A stretch of DNA of 64,000 bases. Origin: a virus. The notes under the pieces were generated by a model. That model ran no database searches. It saw only the letters and a list, made by a program, of their open reading frames with translations, and was not told where the DNA came from. Location of the stretch: the IMG/VR virus record IMGVR_UViG_3300032236_000815, positions 1 to 64,000 of that record; one strand, 5' to 3'. Positions 7,943-18,900 of this stretch are shown here, piece by piece (position 1 is the first letter of the stretch; the number at the start of each line of letters is the position of its first letter). Both the position numbers and the translations under genes were made by a program.

Positions 7943-10900
7943 ATGGCAGAGTTTAAACTAGCTAGATTGCGTTTTACATGGAATGGTACATGGTTACCAG
8001 GCACTGTGTATAACCGAGACGCGATCGTTCAGTATAACGGTAAGAGTTACGTATGTCTAGTACCAAACACTTCTAGTACAGTATTTGAAACAGACTTAAA
8101 TGCACCAATCCCAATTTGGAGTTTATTGATTGATGGTAAACAATGGAATGGTGCTTGGGTAACTGGAACAGCATACGGTGTAGGCGATATCGTTACATAC
8201 GGCGGAGCAGTTTATATCTGTAGTACTAAAAATGTCAGCACTACATTCACAGCAGATCAAGCAAACTGGACTATCTTAGTTCAAAATGACAAATGGGAAG
8301 GCGCCTGGACAAACAATACAGCATATGGTATTGGTGATATTGTTAGTTACGGCGGCATTGTTTATCGTTGTTTAGTTGACCATACTTCTTTAAATCAGTT
8401 AGATGCTAATCCTTCATACTGGGCAGTATACGATAACGGTTTAAATTACAAAGGCAATTTTACTTCAGCTACAAATTATAAGTTAAATGATATTGTTAAA
8501 GTAAACGCAGAATTGTTTATTTGTACAACTGCACATACATCAGCTGGCGGATTTAATCCTGCAAACTGGACATTATGGATGCCTGGCGAAGACTGGAAAG
8601 GCAGCTGGGATACTGCTGTCATGTATCAGATTGGCGATATTGTCAGTTATGGCGGCTACGATTATGTTGCGGTTACTGCTAACAATATAGCAAACAACCC
8701 TGCCGCTTCAGTAGGTGTTAACTGGAATACCATTGCTACTGGCTATAGTTTCCAAGCTGAGTGGCAATCTAGCACAACCTATAGAGTTGGTGCAGTAGTT
8801 ACTAGACACGGTCAAGTGTTTGATGCGACAGCAGATAACACTAATCAAGACCCTACTGGCGGTTTAGCAGTTGCGGCCACTTATAACCCAACTGGTAGTA
8901 GCGGTACAACTCTCAACGTTACTGGTGTTTACTTAATTCAAATTGTTCCTGGTATGACTGTCACCGGTCCTGGTTTTACTAGCGGTCAAACAGTAATTAG
9001 TAATACTGGAACTGCTTATGCGGCAACTATTGTACTAAGTGCGCCTCCTGAAGGCACACCAAGCTCAATGAGCTTTGTAGGTATCAACCAAGGATTCTGG
9101 AAACTAGTAACACCTGGTGTATTCTGGAAAGGATTCTGGGCACAAAACATTAACTATGTATTTGGTGATTTAAGTGTATGGCAAAATGCAACATATCGTT
9201 GTATTCAAGGACATACAAGTATTCCAGCATTGCGACCTGATTTAGATACTAATAATCAATATTGGGTAGTTTATTTGTACCATGCACGTCGTAACGCTGG
9301 ACAAACAACCGGTGACTTGACAACAAATAGTAACGGTTCAAACATTGCACTACCGATTGGTCCAAGTACTTACAGCTTAAGAGCTACAAACAATCTTCCA
9401 GGCTGGAGATATATTACTCCATTAGCTAACGTATATTATGTAGATACTGCAATTGGTCAGGATATTAGCACTTGCGGAACAACTTATGACCAACCTTGGA
9501 AAACAATCGCATACGCTTGCCAAGTTTTATTAGCAGGAACACAAAATAAAAACGCTGAAAGTTTCTTAATAGCAAATAAGAGTTTTATTATTGCAGAAAT
9601 GTATCAGTGGATGTTGTACCAAGTGGCACAACAAATTTCTCCGTTCACTTCTTCATCAGTATTTGATGCTACTAAAACTCAACGCGATGCTGGATTTGTT
9701 TTAGATGCAATTATCTATGACCTAGCCCGCGGTGGAAATAGTCAAACAGTTGCGGCAACATTAGCTTATTTTAACACAGCCGGTACATACTATAACTCAG
9801 CAGTCACAACAGAAATTTCTTATTTCACAGCATCGTTAACTTATTTAGGCACGCTAGTTCAAAACGTATTGAACAATACTGCGCCAGCTGTAAGCTATCA
9901 ATTGGTTAATAATGTGGCTGCAGGAAATAGAATCAGTCAAGTAATCAATAATAGCACAGCAGTTTCTGAAACAGGATCGACTACGCCAGCAACTGGAAGC
10001 ACTATTAACGTAGGTAACTATGCTAACATTGCATGGACATTAAATGGTATTCAAAATCAACAATTAAATTTAGTAAGAGGCGCAACATATTATTTCTATC
10101 TAAGTCTTGCAGGTCAAACATTTAATATTCAAACTACAAGCGGTGGTTATGTTTCTGCTAATCAATGGACACAAGGTGTAACTGGTAACGGTTCAACTAC
10201 TGGTACTGTTACATTTACAGTTCCATTCAGTGCTCCAAATAGATTATATATTCAAGATTCATCACAGCCAACGTTGTTTACACAACTAAACATTTATGAT
10301 TCTAGTGCTACAATCACTAATCAACCAAGTGCAGTTTCAGCGGCCTCTACTCTTGTAAGTATATTAACTACAGCGTTGAGTACACAAACTACTGCGGCAG
10401 TTCCAGCACCTAACACAGGTATTAGTGCAACAATTTTTGTTAAGACAGGTACATATAACGAGTCATTACCAATTGTAGTTCCAGCTAACGTTGCAATTTA
10501 TGGCGATGAATTGAGAGGTGTAGTAGTACAACCTAAAGTTATTGTCAACACATATACAACTCAGAATACATCAACTAAATTTATAGTAACTACTACTGCA
10601 AGTATGTATGATCAGTGCCCAGTTCAATTTGCCGGTACTGTGTTTGGTGGAATTACCATTGGCCAAACATATTATGTTGTTGGATCATCTATAACTCCAA
10701 CTACATTTAGTATTAGTGCAACACCTGGCGGATCAGTAATAGGATTAAGTACTGGTAGTCTTGGAGCAATGTATGTATATGGAGGCGATGCATTAAAGAA
10801 TATGTTCTTAATGCGTAATGGTACAGGTTTACGTAATTTAACATTAAATGGTTTACTAGGTACGCTATCGGCTGTAAATGCATATCAAACAGCACGACCA

Positions 10901-13900
10901 ACAGGTGGTGCATACGTTTCATTTGATCCGGGTACTGGCCCAAGCGACACTAGCACTTGGATTTATCGCAGAAGTCCATACATTCAAAACGTTACTACGT
11001 TTGGTCAAGGCTGTGTAGGTATGAAGATTGACGGTACATTACACAATGGCGGATTTAAATCAATGGTGTCTAACGATTTTACACAAATTGTTAGCGATGG
11101 TATCGGTATCTGGTGTTATGGTCCTGACTCTAAAACAGAAGCAGTTAGCGTGTTCTCTTATTATGCGTATGCTAGTTATTTTGCAGAAGCAGGCGGGCGT
11201 ATTCGTGCAACCAACGGTAACAGCTCATACGGTACATACGGTGTAATTGCTGAAGGATACGACACTACAGAATCTCCAGCATCCGGAGTAGTATTCAATC
11301 GTTCAAGTCAAGTTCAAGCTAACGTTCAAAGTAGTTTAGGTTTAAATGCTACATTACTAAAATTAGCTTATGCCAACGCAGGTAGTGCATACAATACAAC
11401 TACAACTAACATGTTGTATTATAGTAATAACCTAGTGAACCCAGTATGGTCACAAGATGGAACATTATCAATATTCCAAAATAGTATCGCACCAACTGGA
11501 AATGCAGAAGCATGGACACTAACTAGTACAACAGGAACAGCTGGACAAGGATACATTTATGAAAACGTTCCAATTCAACCAGCGGCTGCAATTTATAACG
11601 GGTTAACAGGTATTAACTTATCTGGCTCAGGTGTTAACGCAACCTTTAACATTACTGTAACAAGTACATCGTATGTAGTTACTGTGAACAACGGTGGTTC
11701 AGGTTATGTTGTTACTAACCAAATTTTAATCTTAGGATCTACACTTGGCGGCGTCAATGGAACAAACGATTTAACTATAACAGTTTCAAGCGTGGCAGGT
11801 AGTACAATTCTTACTGTAACACAAAGCGGTACAGTTCCAGCTGGCGCAAGTAAAACTTATTTTATCAGCACTTATATTAAACAAGGTAATGCACCGAGTG
11901 TTGATGTATACGCATTGTTTAGTGGTAGCATAGGTAACAGTGTAGGTAGTCATATGACATTTACATTCTCTACCGGGGTACTTACAGTTTCAAATACAAA
12001 CAATCCATCAGGATATGCTAGCGGTGTGATTCCACTAGCGTTTGGCGCTATTCCTCAGACAACAGCTGGCTGGTATAGAATTTGGATGAGTGTTTACGAT
12101 AGCACAGCCCAGAATAACATCTTACAGTACAGAATTTATCCAAGAGGATTTAACGGTAGTGCTGGTAATACTGTTGTTTACGGAAATCAAGTACAAACTG
12201 ATAACAATACACTAAGCTATTATCTAGAAACACAAGGAACACAATGGACTGCCTATGCTAACTATCAAGTTACTGGATCTGGAGTTGGCGCAGTAGTAGT
12301 AGGAGACGAAATCCGCGGTGGTGGCGTATTCCAATCGTTTGTTAATACTGGTGGCTCAGGTTATCTAACATCAAGTAATAATGCTCAAGGTGGTACAGTT
12401 AATTCAATCATCTTATCACAATCTGATACAAATGCCGCAAGTAATTATATTGGTATGCGTATTTTCCTTAATTCAGGTACTGGTGTAGGACAATACGGTT
12501 ATATTTCAACATACAATCCTACTACTAAAGTAGCTCAAGTGTTGCAAGAATCTTTTAACAACATAAACATTACTGCAACTAGTTCGAGCAATAATCAATT
12601 TACTCTAGCAGGCGGGTACGACACTACACAATTATATACTGGACAACTTGTACAATTTATTCCAACATATAATACTGCCGCTATTACGCAGACTAGTTAT
12701 GGTACAACTGGTATTACAGCAATTACTGGCGGAATTACAAACGTATTGAGTATTGCAAGTACAGCAATTTTACAACTTAATATGCCAATTACATTTAGTG
12801 GCGCAGGCTTGCCATCGGCTAACTTGACAACTAATTACACATATTATGTTGCTAGCATTGCTCCTAACGGAACAGATTTTAGTATTACTACAAGCATTTA
12901 CGGAGCTACATGGCCATTACAAACTCCTGCTAGTTATACTTCAGGCACAATTACAATGACATATCCAACTAATACTGGATACTTGTACGGTACAAATGCT
13001 ACAGCAAACATGTCAGTTAATCAGCCAGTAGTATTTTCTGGATCATTAATTGGCGGTGTAAGTTCTGCTACTACATACTACATTAATGATATTTTTGATT
13101 CTAATACATTTACAATTAGTAATACACTAGTGACATTAACATGTACTGCTACAAGTAGTGCAACAAACGGCATAACTGTTGGATCGACAGCAAGTTTATC
13201 AACATTTAACCCAATTTATTTTACTGGTAATACATTAGGCGGATTAATTTCTGGAACAAAATATTATGTTGCTAGAATTTTAAATAGCACTGCATTTACA
13301 GTCACTACTAACTTAGTAGTAACTACTGCTACAGCAAGCGCATTAACTAGTAACTTGATTACTGTTGCAAGCACATCTGGATTCATTGCAAACCAACCAA
13401 TTGTGTTTACAGGTCAGACTTTTGGTAATATTTCTGTTGAAACAACTTACTATATTCTAGCGATTAATAATGCTACTACATTTACAATTAGTACACAGCC
13501 TAATGGAAGTGCTGTTACATTGACTAACGGTAGTGGTAGTTTAATTGTAAGAACTAGTTCAGGAGATTCAATATTAAGCACAGGCGGCCCTGGCTCGTTT
13601 ACTGGAACAACTACAAGTGTAAAACGTTTAGTTACATTTGGTTCAGGTACCATGAATGCTACACTATCTACTAGTTTATTTGGCGGAGTAACAGCAGGTA
13701 CAAACTATTATATTGCAACTATTGGATCTAATTATTTTACAGTTAGTGCAAACGTTGGATTAAGTCCAGTACTTACATTAACATCTGCAACTGGTACTAT
13801 GAGTATTGGTAGTCCAGGTTGGGACCATGTAATACCTGGAACTCCGGTTCCAACATCATTAGATACAACAACTATCTACTTTATTGAACCAAGACCAGTA

Positions 13901-15898
13901 TTTGCTGATCCTCCGTTTACTCAAACTAGTGCAACATTAGTAGCACAAAGTATTGGTGTTAATTACATAGCAGTTGCATACGGAAATAATTATTGGATTG
14001 CGTTGCCAAGTGCTAATAGCACTGCGGCAGGTTCTAGTAACGGTTCAACATGGACAACTATTTCATTACCTATCAGCGGAACATGGACTGGCATTGCATA
14101 CGGTAATAGCTATTGGGTTGCAATTAGTTCAGGATCTAATCAAGCATTGTATTCTGCGGCAGCTGGAGCAGGTTGGAAGACAAGTACACTACCGCAAACC
14201 ACAGCATGGAGTCAAATTGCATACGGTTTTGGTATATTTGTAGCTATTGCAACAGGCACATCATTCTCAGCATATAGTACAAACTATGGCGCAACTTGGA
14301 GTGCAGGTACAGGCATGCCAAGCGGCACATGGTCTGGTTTAACATATGGTGCAGGCACGTTTGTGGCAATATCAAGTGCATCTGGAACTACTGCTTATAG
14401 TACAGATGGCAAAACATGGACACAAGGTTCTTTACCAAGTTCAACAACTTGGTCAAGTGTTACTTACGGTGCTGGAAGATTTGTAGCAGTTTCAAGCACA
14501 AGTAGTGTAACTGCATATAGTTTTAACGGTATCACATGGTATTCATCAAACTTACAAATTGCCGCAACTAGTGTGACATACGGTCAAGGAGCATTCTTAG
14601 CTGTAACATCAGGTGCAACAGGTGCGTATGTCAGCGATGACGGATTTACTTGGAAGTTAAAAACTGTTACAAACAATACTGTTGGTGCAGTGGCATTTGG
14701 TTATACAGCTAGTTCATACAACGGAGTATTTGTAACAGTTGGCGGACAAAGTACAGGAAGTAATATTTCAGCAGGTATTAGACCAAAAGGTCGTCCAGCG
14801 ATTGTAAGTAATACAATTCAGACAATTAGCGAATGGGAGCCAGGATCTGGTTATACTAGTGCTCCATCACTACAATTTATTGATCCTAATGCTACAAGTA
14901 TTGCAAGTGTAACACCTAGATTCAGTAACGGTGTTTTAGGAAATCCGACAATTGTTGTACGTGGTATTGGTTATAGTGTTAACTCAACTTATATTGCTAT
15001 CAGTGGTAACGGTTATGCTAATTCATACCAAACTGGTTATACTTTAATTGTTAACGGATTAACATCCTTACCTAGCCCAGGTGCAAACTTAACGATTGCA
15101 GGCAATCCAAACGTATATAAGATTTCAAGTGCAACTGCAATTTTTGGAACAACTGCTCCAAACATTGAAGCAAACTTGCAGATAAATCCTAATATTACTA
15201 CAACCTACAGTCCAGCAGACGGAACTGTAATTAGTATTAGAAGTAAGTATAGTCAAGCACGTTTAACAAATCACGATTTCTTAAATATTGGCTACGGAAA
15301 TTTTGTTAACTCAAATTATCCAAATACACCACTTCAGGTAACTAACGCTATTGCGTCTAATCAAACTGTAGAAAACAACTTCGGTCGTGTGTTCTACACC
15401 AGTACTGACCAGGACGGTAACTTTAAAGTTGGTAGTTTGTTTGGTGTTCAACAGTCAACAGGTATTGTAACACTGAGCGCCGCAAACTTTGGATTAAATG
15501 GATTAAGCTCATTGAGTTTAGGCGGTATTGCAGTTGGTGGATCAAGTACTATTATTACACAATTTAGTACAGACGGTACTTTTGCGGCCAACAGCGATAG
15601 CGTAATTCCAACACAAAAGGCAGTTAAAACTTATTTGGCAAGTCGTTTAAGTCAAGGTGGTAGTAATACATTTACCAACCAGTTGGTTGCAGGTGTTGTA
15701 AGTTTTGGTAATCCAAACATAATCGGCGACCAAATTCCAAAAGGTTTACCATATTCAGCATTACAAGTTAATCGAAGAATGAAAATTCTTAGCGTAGACG
15801 GTAATTTAACCGCCCTAAATTACTTTATGTCGCACTCTTGGAACGTGGCAAACCAGGCACAGATACTTGGGCAGACTTTCACCCAGAATCAATCATAA
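7943..15898 (+). CDS. Giant tail-fibre/adhesin protein (2651 aa)
   Basis: Domains in order. Residues 1-450: seven repeats of about 50 residues of the type WxGxWxxxTxYxxGDxVxYxGxxYxCxxxHTS, the layout of small carbohydrate-binding (CBM5/12-like) modules. About 550-630: one helical unit [19 protein letters not shown]. About 825-1130: a right-handed beta-helix-like region starting KTGTYNESLPIVVPANVAIY and including NLTLNGLLG and an [13 protein letters not shown] motif. About 1500-1960: Thr/Ser modules with YYVA...TTFTIS signatures. About 2010-2290: propeller-like repeats (YGxGxFVAI...YSTDGKTW). C-terminus: [15 protein letters not shown] and IPTQKAVKTYL, typical of phage fibres. Homologous end to end with the next gene. 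Shine-Dalgarno GAGGA. Predicted host-binding organ; receptor unknown. Confidence 0.8.
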   Translation: MAEFKLARLRFTWNGTWLPGTVYNRDAIVQYNGKSYVCLVPNTSSTVFETDLNAPIPIWSLLIDGKQWNGAWVTGTAYGVGDIVTYGGAVYICSTKNVSTTFTADQANWTILVQNDKWEGAWTNNTAYGIGDIVSYGGIVYRCLVDHTSLNQLDANPSYWAVYDNGLNYKGNFTSATNYKLNDIVKVNAELFICTTAHTSAGGFNPANWTLWMPGEDWKGSWDTAVMYQIGDIVSYGGYDYVAVTANNIANNPAASVGVNWNTIATGYSFQAEWQSSTTYRVGAVVTRHGQVFDATADNTNQDPTGGLAVAATYNPTGSSGTTLNVTGVYLIQIVPGMTVTGPGFTSGQTVISNTGTAYAATIVLSAPPEGTPSSMSFVGINQGFWKLVTPGVFWKGFWAQNINYVFGDLSVWQNATYRCIQGHTSIPALRPDLDTNNQYWVVYLYHARRNAGQTTGDLTTNSNGSNIALPIGPSTYSLRATNNLPGWRYITPLANVYYVDTAIGQDISTCGTTYDQPWKTIAYACQVLLAGTQNKNAESFLIANKSFIIAEMYQWMLYQVAQQISPFTSSSVFDATKTQRDAGFVLDAIIYDLARGGNSQTVAATLAYFNTAGTYYNSAVTTEISYFTASLTYLGTLVQNVLNNTAPAVSYQLVNNVAAGNRISQVINNSTAVSETGSTTPATGSTINVGNYANIAWTLNGIQNQQLNLVRGATYYFYLSLAGQTFNIQTTSGGYVSANQWTQGVTGNGSTTGTVTFTVPFSAPNRLYIQDSSQPTLFTQLNIYDSSATITNQPSAVSAASTLVSILTTALSTQTTAAVPAPNTGISATIFVKTGTYNESLPIVVPANVAIYGDELRGVVVQPKVIVNTYTTQNTSTKFIVTTTASMYDQCPVQFAGTVFGGITIGQTYYVVGSSITPTTFSISATPGGSVIGLSTGSLGAMYVYGGDALKNMFLMRNGTGLRNLTLNGLLGTLSAVNAYQTARPTGGAYVSFDPGTGPSDTSTWIYRRSPYIQNVTTFGQGCVGMKIDGTLHNGGFKSMVSNDFTQIVSDGIGIWCYGPDSKTEAVSVFSYYAYASYFAEAGGRIRATNGNSSYGTYGVIAEGYDTTESPASGVVFNRSSQVQANVQSSLGLNATLLKLAYANAGSAYNTTTTNMLYYSNNLVNPVWSQDGTLSIFQNSIAPTGNAEAWTLTSTTGTAGQGYIYENVPIQPAAAIYNGLTGINLSGSGVNATFNITVTSTSYVVTVNNGGSGYVVTNQILILGSTLGGVNGTNDLTITVSSVAGSTILTVTQSGTVPAGASKTYFISTYIKQGNAPSVDVYALFSGSIGNSVGSHMTFTFSTGVLTVSNTNNPSGYASGVIPLAFGAIPQTTAGWYRIWMSVYDSTAQNNILQYRIYPRGFNGSAGNTVVYGNQVQTDNNTLSYYLETQGTQWTAYANYQVTGSGVGAVVVGDEIRGGGVFQSFVNTGGSGYLTSSNNAQGGTVNSIILSQSDTNAASNYIGMRIFLNSGTGVGQYGYISTYNPTTKVAQVLQESFNNINITATSSSNNQFTLAGGYDTTQLYTGQLVQFIPTYNTAAITQTSYGTTGITAITGGITNVLSIASTAILQLNMPITFSGAGLPSANLTTNYTYYVASIAPNGTDFSITTSIYGATWPLQTPASYTSGTITMTYPTNTGYLYGTNATANMSVNQPVVFSGSLIGGVSSATTYYINDIFDSNTFTISNTLVTLTCTATSSATNGITVGSTASLSTFNPIYFTGNTLGGLISGTKYYVARILNSTAFTVTTNLVVTTATASALTSNLITVASTSGFIANQPIVFTGQTFGNISVETTYYILAINNATTFTISTQPNGSAVTLTNGSGSLIVRTSSGDSILSTGGPGSFTGTTTSVKRLVTFGSGTMNATLSTSLFGGVTAGTNYYIATIGSNYFTVSANVGLSPVLTLTSATGTMSIGSPGWDHVIPGTPVPTSLDTTTIYFIEPRPVFADPPFTQTSATLVAQSIGVNYIAVAYGNNYWIALPSANSTAAGSSNGSTWTTISLPISGTWTGIAYGNSYWVAISSGSNQALYSAAAGAGWKTSTLPQTTAWSQIAYGFGIFVAIATGTSFSAYSTNYGATWSAGTGMPSGTWSGLTYGAGTFVAISSASGTTAYSTDGKTWTQGSLPSSTTWSSVTYGAGRFVAVSSTSSVTAYSFNGITWYSSNLQIAATSVTYGQGAFLAVTSGATGAYVSDDGFTWKLKTVTNNTVGAVAFGYTASSYNGVFVTVGGQSTGSNISAGIRPKGRPAIVSNTIQTISEWEPGSGYTSAPSLQFIDPNATSIASVTPRFSNGVLGNPTIVVRGIGYSVNSTYIAISGNGYANSYQTGYTLIVNGLTSLPSPGANLTIAGNPNVYKISSATAIFGTTAPNIEANLQINPNITTTYSPADGTVISIRSKYSQARLTNHDFLNIGYGNFVNSNYPNTPLQVTNAIASNQTVENNFGRVFYTSTDQDGNFKVGSLFGVQQSTGIVTLSAANFGLNGLSSLSLGGIAVGGSSTIITQFSTDGTFAANSDSVIPTQKAVKTYLASRLSQGGSNTFTNQLVAGVVSFGNPNIIGDQIPKGLPYSALQVNRRMKILSVDGNLTALNYFMSHSWNVANQAQILGQTFTQNQS

Positions 15899-15906
15899 GA
15901 TAAATA
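15899..15906 (+). promoter_or_regulatory. Putative late promoter box (GATAAATA)
   Basis: Precedes the second giant fibre gene. The predicted start near 15912 leaves a 14-nt leader beginning at the Shine-Dalgarno AGAGGA. Confidence 0.6.
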
Positions 15907-15925
15907 TTATCAGAGGATATAAAAA

Positions 15926-18900
15926 ATGGCAGAATATTTACTAGGTAGAATTAAATTTGTATGGCAAGGTGCATGGACTAACGGTACTGGTTACCTAGTC
16001 GATGACGTAGTTAGCTATAACGGAAAAACATATATTTGCGTTGTAGCACATACGGCTTCAACTTTGTTTGATACAGATTTCCTAAACGTAGTTCCAAAAT
16101 GGAACTTAATGTCCGATGGTATTACATGGGGCGGGTCTTGGGCAAATGCTACATATTACGATCAAGGGAGTTTGATCAAATACGGCGGTGTTGTATATGT
16201 TTGTACAACAGGTCATACTAGTGCGGCAAGTACCGCATCATTAGCTACCACTTCTGCTAGCTCAACTGGCGGAACAGCAACCTTAACATTTGCCAGTCAA
16301 GTAGTTCAGCCATTCTTAGTAGGTGCAACTATTACAGTTTCTGGAGTATCTCCAAATAACTTTAATGGAACATTTACTGTAACTTCATGCTCTACAACTC
16401 AAGTACAATATGCACTTGTTGGAACATACGGTCCACAATCACAAGCAGGTACAGTTGCAGGTACAAGTCAATTAGGTTTAGAATTAAACCAAAGCAGTTG
16501 GAATGCATTTGCTACAGCATTCAACTGGGCAGGTCCTTGGGCCGCGAATACTCGTTATAAGACAAGCGACTTAGTTAGCTACGGCGGGTACACATACATC
16601 TGTACAACAGGACATGTTAGTGCATCAACTGCTACACTAGGTTTAGAAGCTAACTCTGGTAACTGGCAAGTATTCAATGCCGGTATTTCATATATCGGTT
16701 CATGGAACACTGGCGGCGGTGTACGTTACAAATTAAATGACGTTGTAAAATACGGCGCTGACTTATGGATTTGTACAACTGCACACACATCTACTACAAC
16801 ATTCGATACTGCTAAATTTGCAATATTTATAAACGGATTTGAATTCGTAAACAGCTGGTCAAGCAGTGCAGTTTACGAAATTGGTGATACAGTAACTTAC
16901 GGTGGTTATACATACGTAGCTATTCAAAACGGAACAAATCAAGTTCCAAGTACAGCCAGTACATACTGGCAACCATTCACTACTGGCTTCAGTTTCCAAG
17001 GAGATTGGTTAGTAGGAACTAGCTATCAAATTGGTAGTGTTGTTCGTTTAAATGGTTACACATATCTTGCTAAGGCTGACAACGTAGGACAACAACCTCC
17101 TAACAGCACTTACTGGTATCAATTAAACAGTGGTTTAAAATGGAGCAACGTACAACAGACTTATACTAACGTTGGTGGTACTAACGTAATTGGTACAGGT
17201 TCTGGTGCAACATTTAACATTGTTAGAAATTCTACAACATATTCTGTAACAGTAAATGCCGCAGGTACTGGCTATGCTGTTAACAACACAATTAAAGTTT
17301 TAGGTACAGCATTAGGCGGCCTAAGCCCAGTTAACGACTTAGTAATCACCGTAGCATCATTAACTTCCACGCCAACAACTAGCGGTGTTGCAACTATCAC
17401 TACAAGTGGTATTGCTGTAAGCTGGACTAGTGGTACAGGTTATGTACTAGGTGACGTTGTACTGTACGGTGCAAACAGTTATATTTGCGTATTAGCTCAC
17501 ACAGCTGGAAGTGGAAATACACCAGTTGCAGACACAACTGGTACTTACTGGAACTTGTTATCGGCTGGTGCAGAATCTGCACAGTTAAGTGTAACAGGTG
17601 ACATGTTCTATTATAGTGCTACAGGTCCTGCACGTTTACCAATTGGTAAAGAAGGACAAGTATTACGTGTACAAAACGGATTGCCAGCATGGCAATATTT
17701 TGGCCTAATCAACAACGTAGTTTATGTGTCTAATACACAAGGTACAGACCGTCCAGATTTTGGTATCACTCCTGAAAATCCATGGGCAAGTGTTCGTTAT
17801 GCATGTCAACAAATTGAAGCAGGTTACTTAAACACTAACGCTGGCACATTGTTAACATTGAACAAACAGTTCATGATGAAAGAAGTTAACAATTATATTA
17901 AAGTTCAATATAGTGTTAACGTAACAGGTACATCAGGTACAACAATTACTGTTGGCGGGTCAAGTACTACTTCACAAGTAACTACTGCTAACTTAACTGC
18001 TGGCATGCCAATTATATTTGCCAACAGCTCAGGTAATATTGTTGCAGGTACAACTTACTATGTTGCTCAAGTAATTTCTGCAACAACATTTAACATTGCA
18101 ACAAGTGCCGCAAATGCATTAGTTCCAACATTGTATACTGTTGGTACTGGTACAGCAAATACAGGTACATACGTTTACGATCCAGCTAAAGCAGAAAGAG
18201 ATTCTGGTTTAGTAATTGAAGGCGCAATTTTTGACTTAACACACAGCGGTAATTTAAAAACAATTACTAATGCTAAATCATTCTTTACAGCAACTGGTAA
18301 TAATTTAATCAGCGGTGTTAACAGTTATGATATTGCACCGTTTGTTAGTTCTTTAAGCTATCTAAATGGAACATTAATTCCTAATGTATTAGCTAATACT
18401 GCTCCATCTACTAATTATCAATTGGTATTGAATCCAACTATTGCAACAACTGGTACAAGTGCTACTGGTGGTGTTGCTACTATCACTTATACTGGTGCGG
18501 CATTTACTGTTGGTAGTTTTATTACAGTTTCAGGCGTAACACCTACAGCATATAACGGAACTTGGCAAGTTACTGCAAGTAGTTCTGGTAGTGTAAGTTT
18601 CCTAAGTTCAGCTACTGGTAGTCAAACTGTTGCTGGTACTGTACAAACACAAAAAGCTATACAGCAGATTAATGCTAGTTACCCAGCTGAGTCTGGAGCC
18701 GCAACTACTGTACAAAGTTTAGTAACAGTTGTTACTAGTGCATTGTCAGCAGGAACAACAGCAGGATTACCAAACCTTGCTACACCAAACACAACAATCA
18801 GTATCAAGACTGGAACATATAACGAAGTATTACCTATCAACGTTCCAGCTTATACTGCTCTAGTAGGTGATGAACTACGTAGTACAGTGGTACAACCGTT

